DNA of 54,526 nt. Source: Bacilli bacterium. GTDB taxonomy: Bacteria; Bacillota_I; Bacilli_A; RF39; UBA660. The translations under genes and the position numbers were made by a program. Shown here piece by piece: positions 8,334-16,075 of the stretch. The DNA lies in assembly GCA_017428495.1 (NCBI GenBank), contig JAFRQS010000022.1, positions 1 through 54,526 on the forward strand, written 5' to 3'. The notes beneath the pieces were generated by a model, which was not told the origin of the DNA, did no database searches, and was given only the letters and a program-made list of their open reading frames with translations. The stretch's first letter is position 1. Each line of letters opens with the position of its first letter.

Positions 8334-8858
8334 ATGACTAGTCAAAATAACCTAAAACAATTTAATAATATATATGAAGAAACTTATTCTGATATATTAA
8401 AGTATGTAATAATAAAGTGCCATAATATTAATGATGCTAATGATATTATTCAAGATACTTATTTAGAATTTTGGAAAATTTTAAACAAAAAAGATATTGA
8501 AAAAATAAATATTAAAAGCTATTTAATAGGTATTGCAATAAACAAAATAAAAAAACATTATACATTAATTGATAGAATAAGAACTATTTCTATATTTAGT
8601 GACAACGAAATACCTATTAAGAGTAATATAAATATAGAAGATTTAATCATTAAAAATAATGATTGGGATTTAATATGGAAATATATTAAAAATAAGAAGA
8701 ATCAGGATATTCCTAAAGTATTTTATTTATATTATAAATTAGAATTATCTATTAAAGAAATATCAAAAGAATTAGAAGTAACTGAATCATATGTAAAAAA
8801 TTTAATTTATAGGACATTAAAAGAATTAAGCACTACTTTTGGAAAGGAGTGTGAATAA
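8334..8858 (+). CDS. ECF-type RNA polymerase sigma factor (sigma-70 family)
   Basis: The 174-residue protein has the two domains of an extracytoplasmic-function sigma factor. Region 2 (about residues 10-50) includes NDANDIIQDTYLEFWKIL, the usual core-binding and -10 recognition helix. Region 4 (about 125-168) has the helix-turn-helix LSIKEISKELEVTESYVKNLIYRTLKEL that reads the -35 box. Region 1 and most of region 3 are missing, as expected. The start is supported by AGGTGATGAT just ahead of ATG. The next gene starts one base after the stop and looks like its membrane-bound anti-sigma factor. The operon probably responds to envelope stress, but the signal is not visible. Confidence 0.88.
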   Translation: MTSQNNLKQFNNIYEETYSDILKYVIIKCHNINDANDIIQDTYLEFWKILNKKDIEKINIKSYLIGIAINKIKKHYTLIDRIRTISIFSDNEIPIKSNINIEDLIIKNNDWDLIWKYIKNKKNQDIPKVFYLYYKLELSIKEISKELEVTESYVKNLIYRTLKELSTTFGKECE

Positions 8859-8859
8859 T

Positions 8860-9528
8860 ATGACTAATAAAGAAAAAATTAAAAATATTATTGATAAAGA
8901 TTTTAATAAGAAAAATAATTATAATGAAATAATTAATAAAATGAATAATAAACCTGATTATTATTATTTACTTGTACCAGTATGTATAGTATTAGTAGTA
9001 TTTATATTTTATAAGAATTCTAAACCGGAAATGTTAAAAGGTACTTTCAAAACTACAACTAATGATAATATAATTATAAATATTAATGATATAAATGTGA
9101 TTTCAAATTATAATTTAAATAACACTAGTAAATCATCAAATAATTATATAGATAATTATTATTCTATACCTTATTTTGATGTATTAAATAATTTAACTAT
9201 ACCAAAAGATTTTGATAATAAGGATTATTTTAGGGTTAAATTTAAGGATAATAAAATTAATAATTATGAGTATTGGTGTTTTAATACTAAAAATAATAGA
9301 AGAATAATAATAGGTGTATCAGATAAAAATATACCAATAGGTAATATTGATATAAGTATTGAACAACCAAATATATCTAGAATTAATTTTACTAAATTAG
9401 AAATATATAGATATAATAATTCATTTGTTGCTAAATTTAATTATAATGGATATAATTTTAATGTAGAATCTAATGATATTACTGAAAAAGAATTTATAGA
9501 TTTATTAAAATCAATAATAAAGGAGTAA
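8860..9528 (+). CDS. Probable membrane anti-sigma factor
   Basis: This 222-residue protein has a short charged cytoplasmic N terminus (about 1-35, rich in Lys and Asn), one membrane helix (YYYLLVPVCIVLVVFIFY, about 36-53) and an outer domain of about 165 residues. That layout, directly after an ECF sigma gene, is typical of anti-sigma factors that hold the sigma at the membrane. No zinc-binding HxxxCxxC motif is present, so it is not a ZAS-type factor. An in-frame TTG at 8839 would extend it. ATG 8860 is preferred because AAGGAG lies ten bases upstream and it starts right after the sigma stop. The function rests on position and topology, not on a recognised family. Confidence 0.65.
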   Translation: MTNKEKIKNIIDKDFNKKNNYNEIINKMNNKPDYYYLLVPVCIVLVVFIFYKNSKPEMLKGTFKTTTNDNIIININDINVISNYNLNNTSKSSNNYIDNYYSIPYFDVLNNLTIPKDFDNKDYFRVKFKDNKINNYEYWCFNTKNNRRIIIGVSDKNIPIGNIDISIEQPNISRINFTKLEIYRYNNSFVAKFNYNGYNFNVESNDITEKEFIDLLKSIIKE

Positions 9529-9530
9529 AT

Positions 9531-10706
9531 ATGAAAAAGATAATATTAAGTATAGTAGTAGTATTAATTATATTACTTATAATACCAATAGGAATAATTA
9601 GATTAAAAGATGGTGGATCTACAATATATAAAGGATTAATTTATAATATTACAAAAGTACATGCTCTTAATGAAAATATTCCTGGTGGATATGAAAAAGG
9701 TTTAAGAGTAGAAATATTTGGTATGCAAATCTATAATAAAACAAATCGTGTATATAAAAGTATAGATAAATTAGAAGGACCTATTACATTAGTATTAAAA
9801 AGTGGTACATTAACTAATGAAAGAGCTACTTTTATTATAGAAAACAATTCAGAAGATACATATACATATGGACCAGATTATTATATTGAAAAATATGAAA
9901 ATAATACTTGGAAAGAAATAAAATTAGATACTCCTTTAACATGGAATTCTATTATAATTACATTAAAACCAAATGAAAAGAAAGAAATTAATATAGATTT
10001 TACTTTTGGTTATGGTAAGTTAAATAATGGTAAATATAGATTAGTAAAAAAAGTATTTAAAAATGATATTACTATGTATATAAATGCTGAATTTATAATA
10101 AGTGATAAGAAAGAGGTACTAAAATTAAAAAGTAGGCAAGTATTAAATATAGAGTTAGAACCAAATGAACCAAATATTAAAAAAGAAAATTTTAAATATT
10201 TAAATTTACCTGAAATTAAAGAAAAACAATATGATAATGATATTAATTTAAAAGTATTTACTAATTATATAAATAAAACATTTAATATTAAAATAGATAG
10301 TAAATGGAAAGTGTTTGTTCATTATTATGATGTTAATAAAACTGTAGGTATGGTAGAATTTTATTATACGATAGAAAACATTGATACTAATAAGAGTATT
10401 ATATTCAATTTAAATAATGGTATAGTAGATATAGTATATTATAAATATCTTGATAAAAAAGTAGATGAAAAAGAGTTATTAAATAGAATAAAAATATTTA
10501 GTAACAAATATGTTCAAGAGAAAAAAGTATTAAAAAATGATGAGAAATTTTATGACGAGGCAACTAAATATGTATATTATTATGGAGTAGATAAATTAGT
10601 ATATTCATATCAATTGTTTTTCAAATATGGAGAATTAGGTGTAATAAATAATGATTATGGTACAACATATATAATCAATAAAGATGGAAGTATTGGTGAT
10701 AAATAA
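9531..10706 (+). CDS. Membrane-anchored surface protein with a bacterial Ig-like domain
   Basis: The 391-residue protein starts with a signal/anchor helix (about 3-24) and is otherwise outside the cell. Residues about 85-185 read like the Big_14-type bacterial Ig domain: IENNSEDTYTYGPDYYIEKYENNTWKEI, then LKPNEKKEINIDF, then NGKYRLVKKV, the pattern seen in many Firmicutes surface proteins. The C-terminal 190 residues are a second, unrecognised domain rich in Tyr and Lys. It is the third gene of the sigma operon, two bases after the anti-sigma gene. Its stop overlaps the next start (TAATG). A role in envelope monitoring or repair is plausible but inferred from context. Confidence 0.7.
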   Translation: MKKIILSIVVVLIILLIIPIGIIRLKDGGSTIYKGLIYNITKVHALNENIPGGYEKGLRVEIFGMQIYNKTNRVYKSIDKLEGPITLVLKSGTLTNERATFIIENNSEDTYTYGPDYYIEKYENNTWKEIKLDTPLTWNSIIITLKPNEKKEINIDFTFGYGKLNNGKYRLVKKVFKNDITMYINAEFIISDKKEVLKLKSRQVLNIELEPNEPNIKKENFKYLNLPEIKEKQYDNDINLKVFTNYINKTFNIKIDSKWKVFVHYYDVNKTVGMVEFYYTIENIDTNKSIIFNLNNGIVDIVYYKYLDKKVDEKELLNRIKIFSNKYVQEKKVLKNDEKFYDEATKYVYYYGVDKLVYSYQLFFKYGELGVINNDYGTTYIINKDGSIGDK

Positions 10707-11725
10707 TGAATAAGAAATATTTAATAGTAATTGCAATAGTAATTATAGGTTTATTATTTATAATAACACCTGATAAAAAGAAAGTAGTAATAACTGATGA
10801 AGAGTTAAAAGAAATGGAAAATAAAACAGTTAGTTGTATTGAAACAAAATTAAATAAATATATTAATAATGGTAAAGAAATATTATTAAGTGATATAACT
10901 GATAAGAAAGATAAAATAGAATATTTTAAAGCATTTGATGATGGAAATAATTCATATATTATGTTTAAAGAACATAATGGTACGTATGAATATGAAGTTA
11001 TGAGAGATTTTGATTTGTACTTTATAAATAAATATGATATATATCAAAAATTTAATACTAATTATGGTATGACTATTTTAATACACACAGAAAATAATGA
11101 TATAAGTTATGATGAGTTAATAGGTAGTTGTACTGCTAAATTACCTATAGAATATAGGACTGAAAATATACCAGTATTAACTATAAATAAATTAAGAAAA
11201 ACTACTAAAATAGTATTTGGTGATAAAGAAATTACTGATAAGAAAATAATAGATAAATTAATAGATGTAGTAGCAGGTAGTAGTAAGATATTTTATAAGG
11301 GAATGAATCATGCATATTTATGTGATGGACCAGCAGAAATGTTAATGTATGATTTTAATAATAAATTAATTGATACTTTATATGTGTTTGGTGATGGTAG
11401 AAGATTAATACCAAAGAGTATGTCAAAAGGATGTGAATACTTTGATACTAAAGAAGATTATAGAAAGATAATAGAAGAAGGTACTAATACAATATATCAT
11501 ACTTATGTAGATTATGCAGAAGTATGTGCTTCTGCCTTAGAATTAATATATGAAGATAGCAATTATAAATATTATTTTAGTTGTATTAAAAGTGATTATG
11601 TATTAATTAATTTTACTTTAAATAATAGAGTAATGAAATTAAAGTATGCATTAAATAATAATTATATTAATATGGATCAATTAATAACATATAATAATTT
11701 AATAATAAAAGAAAAAAAGAATTAG
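10706..11725 (+). CDS. Membrane-anchored protein of unknown function, 339 aa (sigma operon)
   Basis: An N-terminal helix (about 4-22) is followed by an extracellular region of about 310 residues. Four cysteines in the outer part (in VSCIE, GSCTA, YLCDGP and KGCEYF) could form disulfides, and there is a further pair near the C terminus. The middle (about 160-260) has a strand pattern around TINKLRKTTKIVFGDKEITD and the DGPAEMLMYDFNNKLIDTLYVFGDGR block. I do not recognise the family. The ATG shares one base with the stop of the preceding gene, so translation is coupled. It is the last gene of the sigma operon and ends in a bidirectional terminator. Confidence 0.7.
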   Translation: MNKKYLIVIAIVIIGLLFIITPDKKKVVITDEELKEMENKTVSCIETKLNKYINNGKEILLSDITDKKDKIEYFKAFDDGNNSYIMFKEHNGTYEYEVMRDFDLYFINKYDIYQKFNTNYGMTILIHTENNDISYDELIGSCTAKLPIEYRTENIPVLTINKLRKTTKIVFGDKEITDKKIIDKLIDVVAGSSKIFYKGMNHAYLCDGPAEMLMYDFNNKLIDTLYVFGDGRRLIPKSMSKGCEYFDTKEDYRKIIEEGTNTIYHTYVDYAEVCASALELIYEDSNYKYYFSCIKSDYVLINFTLNNRVMKLKYALNNNYINMDQLITYNNLIIKEKKN

Positions 11726-11743
11726 TTATCTAATTCTTTTTTA
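11714..11743. terminator. Bidirectional terminator between convergent operons
   Basis: A 12-bp stem (11714-11725 with 11730-11741, loop TTAT) has A-rich and T-rich flanks, so it can end both the sigma operon and the minus-strand ABC transporter operon. Confidence 0.8.
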
Positions 11744-12500
11744 TTTGTGAAATAATAAAATACAATATATATGAAAGGATACTAAGTAAAAATATACCAG
11801 TCATAACTAAATTTAAATTAAATACTTGAGAACCATACATAATTAAATATCCAATACCTTCTTTAGATACTAATAATTCACCCATAATAACTCCTATTAA
11901 ACACATACTTATATTTATCTTTAATGAATTAATAATAGTATTAATATTACCTCTTAATACTAACATAGTATATATTTGCCATTTAGAAGCATTAAAACTT
12001 TTCATTAATTTTATTTTATTATCATCTGTACTATTAAATCCATTATATATAGTAATAATACTTATAATTGATGAAATAAGTAATGCCATAACTATAATAG
12101 ATTTAGTATTTGCACCTATCCATATAATAAGTATTGGACCAAGTGCTACTTTAGGTAAACTATTTAATATAGTTAAATAAGGATCTATTACTTTAGATAT
12201 AAATTTATTCCACCATAATATACTAGCAATAATAATACCTATTAATAAAGATAATATAAAACTTATTATTGTTTCATAAGTTGTTACTAATATATGATTA
12301 AATAAATTATTATTAATTAAATTAATAATGGTTTTATATATTAATTTTGGTGATGATGTTAAAAAAGTATTTATTCTATTTGTATTAGATAGTACTTGCC
12401 ATATTAAAATAAATACTATAAATATTAGTATTTGAAATAATAATACTAATATTTTTTCTTTTTTTCTTTTCTTTAAAAATAATACATGTTCAGATGACAT
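11730..12500 (-). CDS. ABC transporter permease, NitT/TauT (SsuC/ThiX-like) family
   Basis: The 256-residue protein has six likely membrane helices and the permease EAA-loop region around KLMKSFNASKWQIYTMLVLRGN (about 160-185), where the ATPase docks. The block LPKVALGPILIIWIGANTKS (about 112-131) is typical of the SsuC/TauC/ThiX permeases that import sulfonates, taurine, nitrate or thiamine precursors. It overlaps the ATPase gene by 11 bases and has a GGGGTGAT ribosome site. It is the last gene of a three-gene importer operon (binding protein, ATPase, permease). Confidence 0.9.
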   Translation of the reverse strand: MSSEHVLFLKKRKKEKILVLLFQILIFIVFILIWQVLSNTNRINTFLTSSPKLIYKTIINLINNNLFNHILVTTYETIISFILSLLIGIIIASILWWNKFISKVIDPYLTILNSLPKVALGPILIIWIGANTKSIIVMALLISSIISIITIYNGFNSTDDNKIKLMKSFNASKWQIYTMLVLRGNINTIINSLKINISMCLIGVIMGELLVSKEGIGYLIMYGSQVFNLNLVMTGIFLLSILSYILYFIISQIKKN

Positions 12501-13227
12501 TTAAATCACCCCATATTTTATTACAATATTCATTAAATTCTTTTTTTAATCTATTCTTAATTGGACTTTCTTTATCATAATCAATTTTATAAATATTAAC
12601 TATTTCAGCAGGCCTATTTGATAATACTATAATAGTATCAGCCATACTTACTGCTTCTGATACATCATGTGTAACCATTACTGTAGTTTTATTTTCTTTT
12701 TTTAATATCTCATATACATCATTAGATATTTTTAATCTATTTTGATAATCTAGGGCACTAAAAGGTTCATCTAGAAGTAATACATCTGGATTTAATATTA
12801 AGGTTCTAATAAGTGCTACACGTTGTCTCATACCACCTGATAATTCATTTGGATAATTGTCTTTAAATTCATATAATCCATACGCTTTTAATAAATTTAT
12901 ACAATGATTAATAGTATCATTATTTAAACATTTATTTATTTTAGCACCTAATAAACAATTATCCATTATTGTTAACCATTCAAATAAAGTATCTTGCTGA
13001 AACATAAATCCAAATTTTAAATTCTTTTCTTTATTTATTTTTCCATAAGATTTATCTTCTAATCCACATAATATTTTTAATATTGTACTTTTACCACATC
13101 CAGAGGGTCCAACAATAGCAATAAATTTATTTTTTTCTATATCAAATGATATATCTTTTAAAGCAATAATTTCACTATTTATAGTATGGTATATTTTACC
13201 TAGATTTTTAATTTCTACTAAATTCAT
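12490..13227 (-). CDS. ABC transporter ATP-binding protein, NitT/TauT (SsuB/ThiZ-like) family
   Basis: A complete 245-residue nucleotide-binding subunit: Walker A GPSGCGKST (about 39-47), a Q-loop in FMFQQD, the ABC signature LSGGMRQR (about 132-139), Walker B VLLLDEPFSALD and the switch His in VMVTHDVSEA. The FMFQQDTLFEWLT stretch is characteristic of the SsuB/TauB/ThiZ branch. It starts one base after the binding-protein gene with no strong ribosome site, so it is probably translated by coupling. It powers the permease encoded next. Confidence 0.94.
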   Translation of the reverse strand: MNLVEIKNLGKIYHTINSEIIALKDISFDIEKNKFIAIVGPSGCGKSTILKILCGLEDKSYGKINKEKNLKFGFMFQQDTLFEWLTIMDNCLLGAKINKCLNNDTINHCINLLKAYGLYEFKDNYPNELSGGMRQRVALIRTLILNPDVLLLDEPFSALDYQNRLKISNDVYEILKKENKTTVMVTHDVSEAVSMADTIIVLSNRPAEIVNIYKIDYDKESPIKNRLKKEFNEYCNKIWGDLNVI

Positions 13228-13228
13228 A

Positions 13229-14209
13229 TTAATTATAGGTATTATCTACTAAATCATAAAATGAAACTTTTTTCTTTAATTCTTTTGCCATTATCATAAT
13301 ATCTTGTAAATGATCAAATGATTCTTTAGTTAATTTAGTAGTTTCATTCCAAGTATCTTGCTTTTTATATCTTTCTATTGATTTTGCTAAATCTTCTACA
13401 CTCATATCTATAAAATGACTATGAATAGATTTTGCAATAGTAGTTGAATCATTATCTCTTACAAATTTTAATGCTTTATTTATGGCTTTATTAAAACCTT
13501 TAATAGTATCTGGATTATTATCTATAAAACTTTTTCTAGCATTATAAGCGGTATATGGTGCACTTCCACCTAATTCACCAACTGATGCGACTACATATCC
13601 ATAACCATTTTTTTCTACATCAGTAGCATTTGGTTCAAATAATGTTACAAAATCTCCAGTACCTCCAATAAAAGCTCCTTGCATAGCAGCAAATGCTACA
13701 CTTGTATCTATTGTGACATCCTTATTTGGTATAACATTATTTTCTCTTAATGCCCATTCTAAAGTCATTTCAGGCATACCACCTTTTCTTCCTCCAACTA
13801 TAGTTTTACCAACTAAATCACTAGGTTTAAAATTATCTATTTTATTTCTTGATACAATAAATGAGCCATCTTTTTTAGTTAATTGAGCAAATGTTTTTAG
13901 ATAATCTTTCTCACCACTTTGATATACATATATAGTGGCTTCTGGACCACAAAATCCTATTTCTACATCACCAGATAATACACTAGCAGTAACTTTATCC
14001 GCACCTGGTGTCAAGATAAGTTCTACATCTAATCCTTCATCTTTAAAATAGCCTTCAGATAATGCTACATATTGTGGTGTATAGAATATGCTATGAGTTA
14101 CTTCAGCTATTCTTAATTTTTTATTTTGTTTATCATCTTTTTTAAAGAATATAAAATATGTAAGTAATATTAGAATTAATAAACCCAATATAACAATTCT
14201 TTTTTTCAT
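13229..14209 (-). CDS. ABC transporter substrate-binding protein, NMT1/THI5-like
   Basis: The protein (326 residues) follows the NMT1/THI5-type fold of NitT/TauT binding proteins: LRIAEVTHSIFYTPQYVALSEGYF at the start of the mature domain, GADKVTASVLSGDVEIGFCGPEA, and GRKGGMPEMTLEWAL. These proteins capture sulfonates, nitrate, riboflavin or pyrimidine precursors of thiamine. The sequence alone does not fix the ligand, and no TPP-type leader precedes the operon. The N terminus is a plain hydrophobic anchor (about 4-21) without a lipobox Cys, so it seems tethered by a membrane helix. ATG 14209 is chosen because AAGGAG precedes it; TTG 14224 is in frame but inside that site's flank. Confidence 0.9.
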   Translation of the reverse strand: MKKRIVILGLLILILLTYFIFFKKDDKQNKKLRIAEVTHSIFYTPQYVALSEGYFKDEGLDVELILTPGADKVTASVLSGDVEIGFCGPEATIYVYQSGEKDYLKTFAQLTKKDGSFIVSRNKIDNFKPSDLVGKTIVGGRKGGMPEMTLEWALRENNVIPNKDVTIDTSVAFAAMQGAFIGGTGDFVTLFEPNATDVEKNGYGYVVASVGELGGSAPYTAYNARKSFIDNNPDTIKGFNKAINKALKFVRDNDSTTIAKSIHSHFIDMSVEDLAKSIERYKKQDTWNETTKLTKESFDHLQDIMIMAKELKKKVSFYDLVDNTYN

Positions 14210-14227
14210 ATATTCTCCTTTCAAATT

Positions 14228-14256
14228 ATTATATTCTTAAAATTTATGAGTGTTAA
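14228..14256 (-). promoter_or_regulatory. Minus-strand promoter TTAACA-N17-TATAAT for the ABC operon
   Basis: On the minus strand, TTAACA (plus 14251-14256) and TATAAT (plus 14228-14233) are separated by 17 bases. They lie just ahead of the binding-protein start at 14209 and interleave with the promoter for nadD on the other strand. Confidence 0.6.
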
Positions 14257-14269
14257 TGACTTTAAATAG

Positions 14270-14278
14270 TGGTATAAT
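14270..14278 (+). promoter_or_regulatory. Extended -10 promoter TGGTATAAT for nadD-htrA
   Basis: TG (14270-14271), one base, TATAAT (14273-14278). The -35 region (around 14250) overlaps the -35 box of the divergent ABC promoter, so the two starts may compete. Confidence 0.5.
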
Positions 14279-14339
14279 TATATATACAATATTTAATGTT
14301 TGTTTAATAAAACAATGTTTAATTATATTCGAGGTGAGT

Positions 14340-14921
14340 ATGGAAAAAGAGGCTGAGAGTTTAAGAGTTGGTGTATATGTTGGTAGTTTTGATCCAGTGC
14401 ACTTAGGTCATAAAAATGTAATTGATTATTTGATAAGTAATAATATTGTGGATAAGATAATAATAATTCCTACTGGAGATTATTGGAATAAAAAATTAAA
14501 TTGTTCTTTAGAGAATAGAATAAATATGCTTAGATTTTATCAAAATGATAAAGTAATAGTTAATGATACTTTAAATAATTTAAATTATACATATGAAGTA
14601 TTAAATGAACTTAAAAAAGAATATAAAGATTTATATTTGATAATAGGTGCAGATAATATAAAAGATTTTCATTTATGGAAAAATGTAAATGAAATTCTTA
14701 AAAATAAAGTAATAGTACTAGGTAGGGATAATATTAATGTTGAAGAACATATTAATAAATTTGATAAAAATAAATTTATATTATGTGATGATTTTAAAGA
14801 ATATAATGTATCTTCAACCAAAATAAGAAATTTAATAAAAGAAAATGATTATTCTTTGTTAGACAAATATTTAGATAGTGATATAATAAAATATATTATT
14901 GATAATAGATTATATAAATAG
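14340..14921 (+). CDS. nadD: Nicotinate-nucleotide adenylyltransferase NadD
   Basis: NadD joins ATP and nicotinate mononucleotide to give deamido-NAD, a required step of NAD synthesis. The 193-residue protein has the nucleotidyltransferase signature VGSFDPVHLGH (about 14-24), IIPTGDYWNKK, the GADNIKDFHLWKN block (family pattern GADxxxxxxxW) and the ISSTxIR-type VSSTKIRNLI (about 160-169). These features separate it from CoaD. ATG 14340 directly follows GAGGTGAG. A longer in-frame reading to 14250 has no ribosome site and covers the promoter, so it is rejected. The usual partner yqeK is not adjacent. It is followed 15 bases later by htrA. Confidence 0.92.
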   Translation: MEKEAESLRVGVYVGSFDPVHLGHKNVIDYLISNNIVDKIIIIPTGDYWNKKLNCSLENRINMLRFYQNDKVIVNDTLNNLNYTYEVLNELKKEYKDLYLIIGADNIKDFHLWKNVNEILKNKVIVLGRDNINVEEHINKFDKNKFILCDDFKEYNVSSTKIRNLIKENDYSLLDKYLDSDIIKYIIDNRLYK

Positions 14922-14936
14922 AATAAGGAGGAAAGT

Positions 14937-16019
14937 ATGAAAAATAAAGGTTATTTTTTGACATGTATAATTTCATTAGTAATAGGGATAATAGGAACAT
15001 TGTTTACATTAAAATATTGTGGAATATTAGATAAAGTGGTAGAGATAGATAGAACAGTTAAAACAGTATCTATTAGTGAAAAAGATAGTTTAAAGGAGTC
15101 TATAGACAAGATATATAATTCGGTTGTATATATAGAATCATCTAAAAATAATAGAGCAATTGGTAGTGGTAGTGGGTTTGTATATAAAATAGATGATAAA
15201 TATGGATATATATTAACAAATGAGCATGTAATATCATCAAGTACATCCATTAAAATAACTAATATTAAAGGTGAAGAAGTAGAAGCTACTTTATTAGGAA
15301 GTGATGAGTATTCTGATATAGCTGTATTAAGGATAGATAAAAAATCAGCATTACAAGAAGCGATTTTAGGTAGTAGTAAAGATGTAAATTTAGGTGATAC
15401 AGTATTTACTGTAGGATCTCCTGTTGGCAAAACATATATGGGTACAGTTACAAAGGGTATAATATCTGGAAAGGATAGAACAATAACTACTAATAATAAT
15501 TATGTTACAGAAGTATTACAAATAGATGCAGCTTTAAATCCTGGTAATAGTGGTGGACCTCTTGCTAATGTAAATGGTGAAGTGATAGGAATTAATTCTC
15601 TTAAACTTGTACAAAGTGAAATAGAAGGTATGGGATTTGCTATACCGGTAGAACTTGTAAAAACTATTGCTAATAAATTAGAAAAAGGTGAAAAAATTGA
15701 AAGACCTGCATTAGGTGTAAGTATGGCAGATGTTGATAGCACATATTTGTTATATAGAAATGGAATAATATTAGATAATTCTATTGATAAAGGTGTGGTA
15801 GTAGTAGAAGTATATAAAGATACTGCTGCAAGTAAAGCTGGATTACAAAAAGGAGATGTAATACTTTCAATAAATAATACCGATGTAGAGAATATTGCAT
15901 ATTTTAGAGCAGAATTATATAAGTATAATGTTGGTGATACTATTACTATTAAAGTATTAAGAGATAATAAAATTAAAGAAGTAAAAGCAAAATTAGAAGC
16001 AATAAAAGAAAATAGTTAA
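14937..16019 (+). CDS. HtrA/DegP-type membrane serine protease with PDZ domain
   Basis: The 360-residue protein has one N-terminal membrane helix (about 7-25), a trypsin-like domain and a C-terminal PDZ domain (about 265-355), the layout of HtrA proteases that degrade damaged envelope proteins. The catalytic triad is complete: His97 in LTNEHV, Asp127 in YSDIAVL and Ser205 in NPGNSGGPL. A strong AAGGAGGAAA site precedes the start, and a terminator overlaps the stop. It shares the nadD transcript. Confidence 0.95.
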   Translation: MKNKGYFLTCIISLVIGIIGTLFTLKYCGILDKVVEIDRTVKTVSISEKDSLKESIDKIYNSVVYIESSKNNRAIGSGSGFVYKIDDKYGYILTNEHVISSSTSIKITNIKGEEVEATLLGSDEYSDIAVLRIDKKSALQEAILGSSKDVNLGDTVFTVGSPVGKTYMGTVTKGIISGKDRTITTNNNYVTEVLQIDAALNPGNSGGPLANVNGEVIGINSLKLVQSEIEGMGFAIPVELVKTIANKLEKGEKIERPALGVSMADVDSTYLLYRNGIILDNSIDKGVVVVEVYKDTAASKAGLQKGDVILSINNTDVENIAYFRAELYKYNVGDTITIKVLRDNKIKEVKAKLEAIKENS

Positions 16020-16036
16020 TATTTTAACTATTTTTT
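16008..16036 (+). terminator. Terminator after htrA
   Basis: An 11-bp perfect stem (16008-16018 with 16023-16033) runs into a T-tract. The TAA stop of htrA lies at the end of the left arm and in the loop. Confidence 0.75.
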
Positions 16037-16075
16037 TAATTTGTATGGTAGAATAAATTTAGTAAAGGAGTAATT

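Noticed and set aside
14250..14339. N-terminal extension of NadD
   Set aside because: It covers the promoter region and has no ribosome site; the family start and GAGGTGAG site fit ATG 14340.
14210..14339. TPP or other riboswitch upstream of the NMT1/THI5-like importer
   Set aside because: The intergenic space holds only two interleaved promoters; no THI-box sequence was found.
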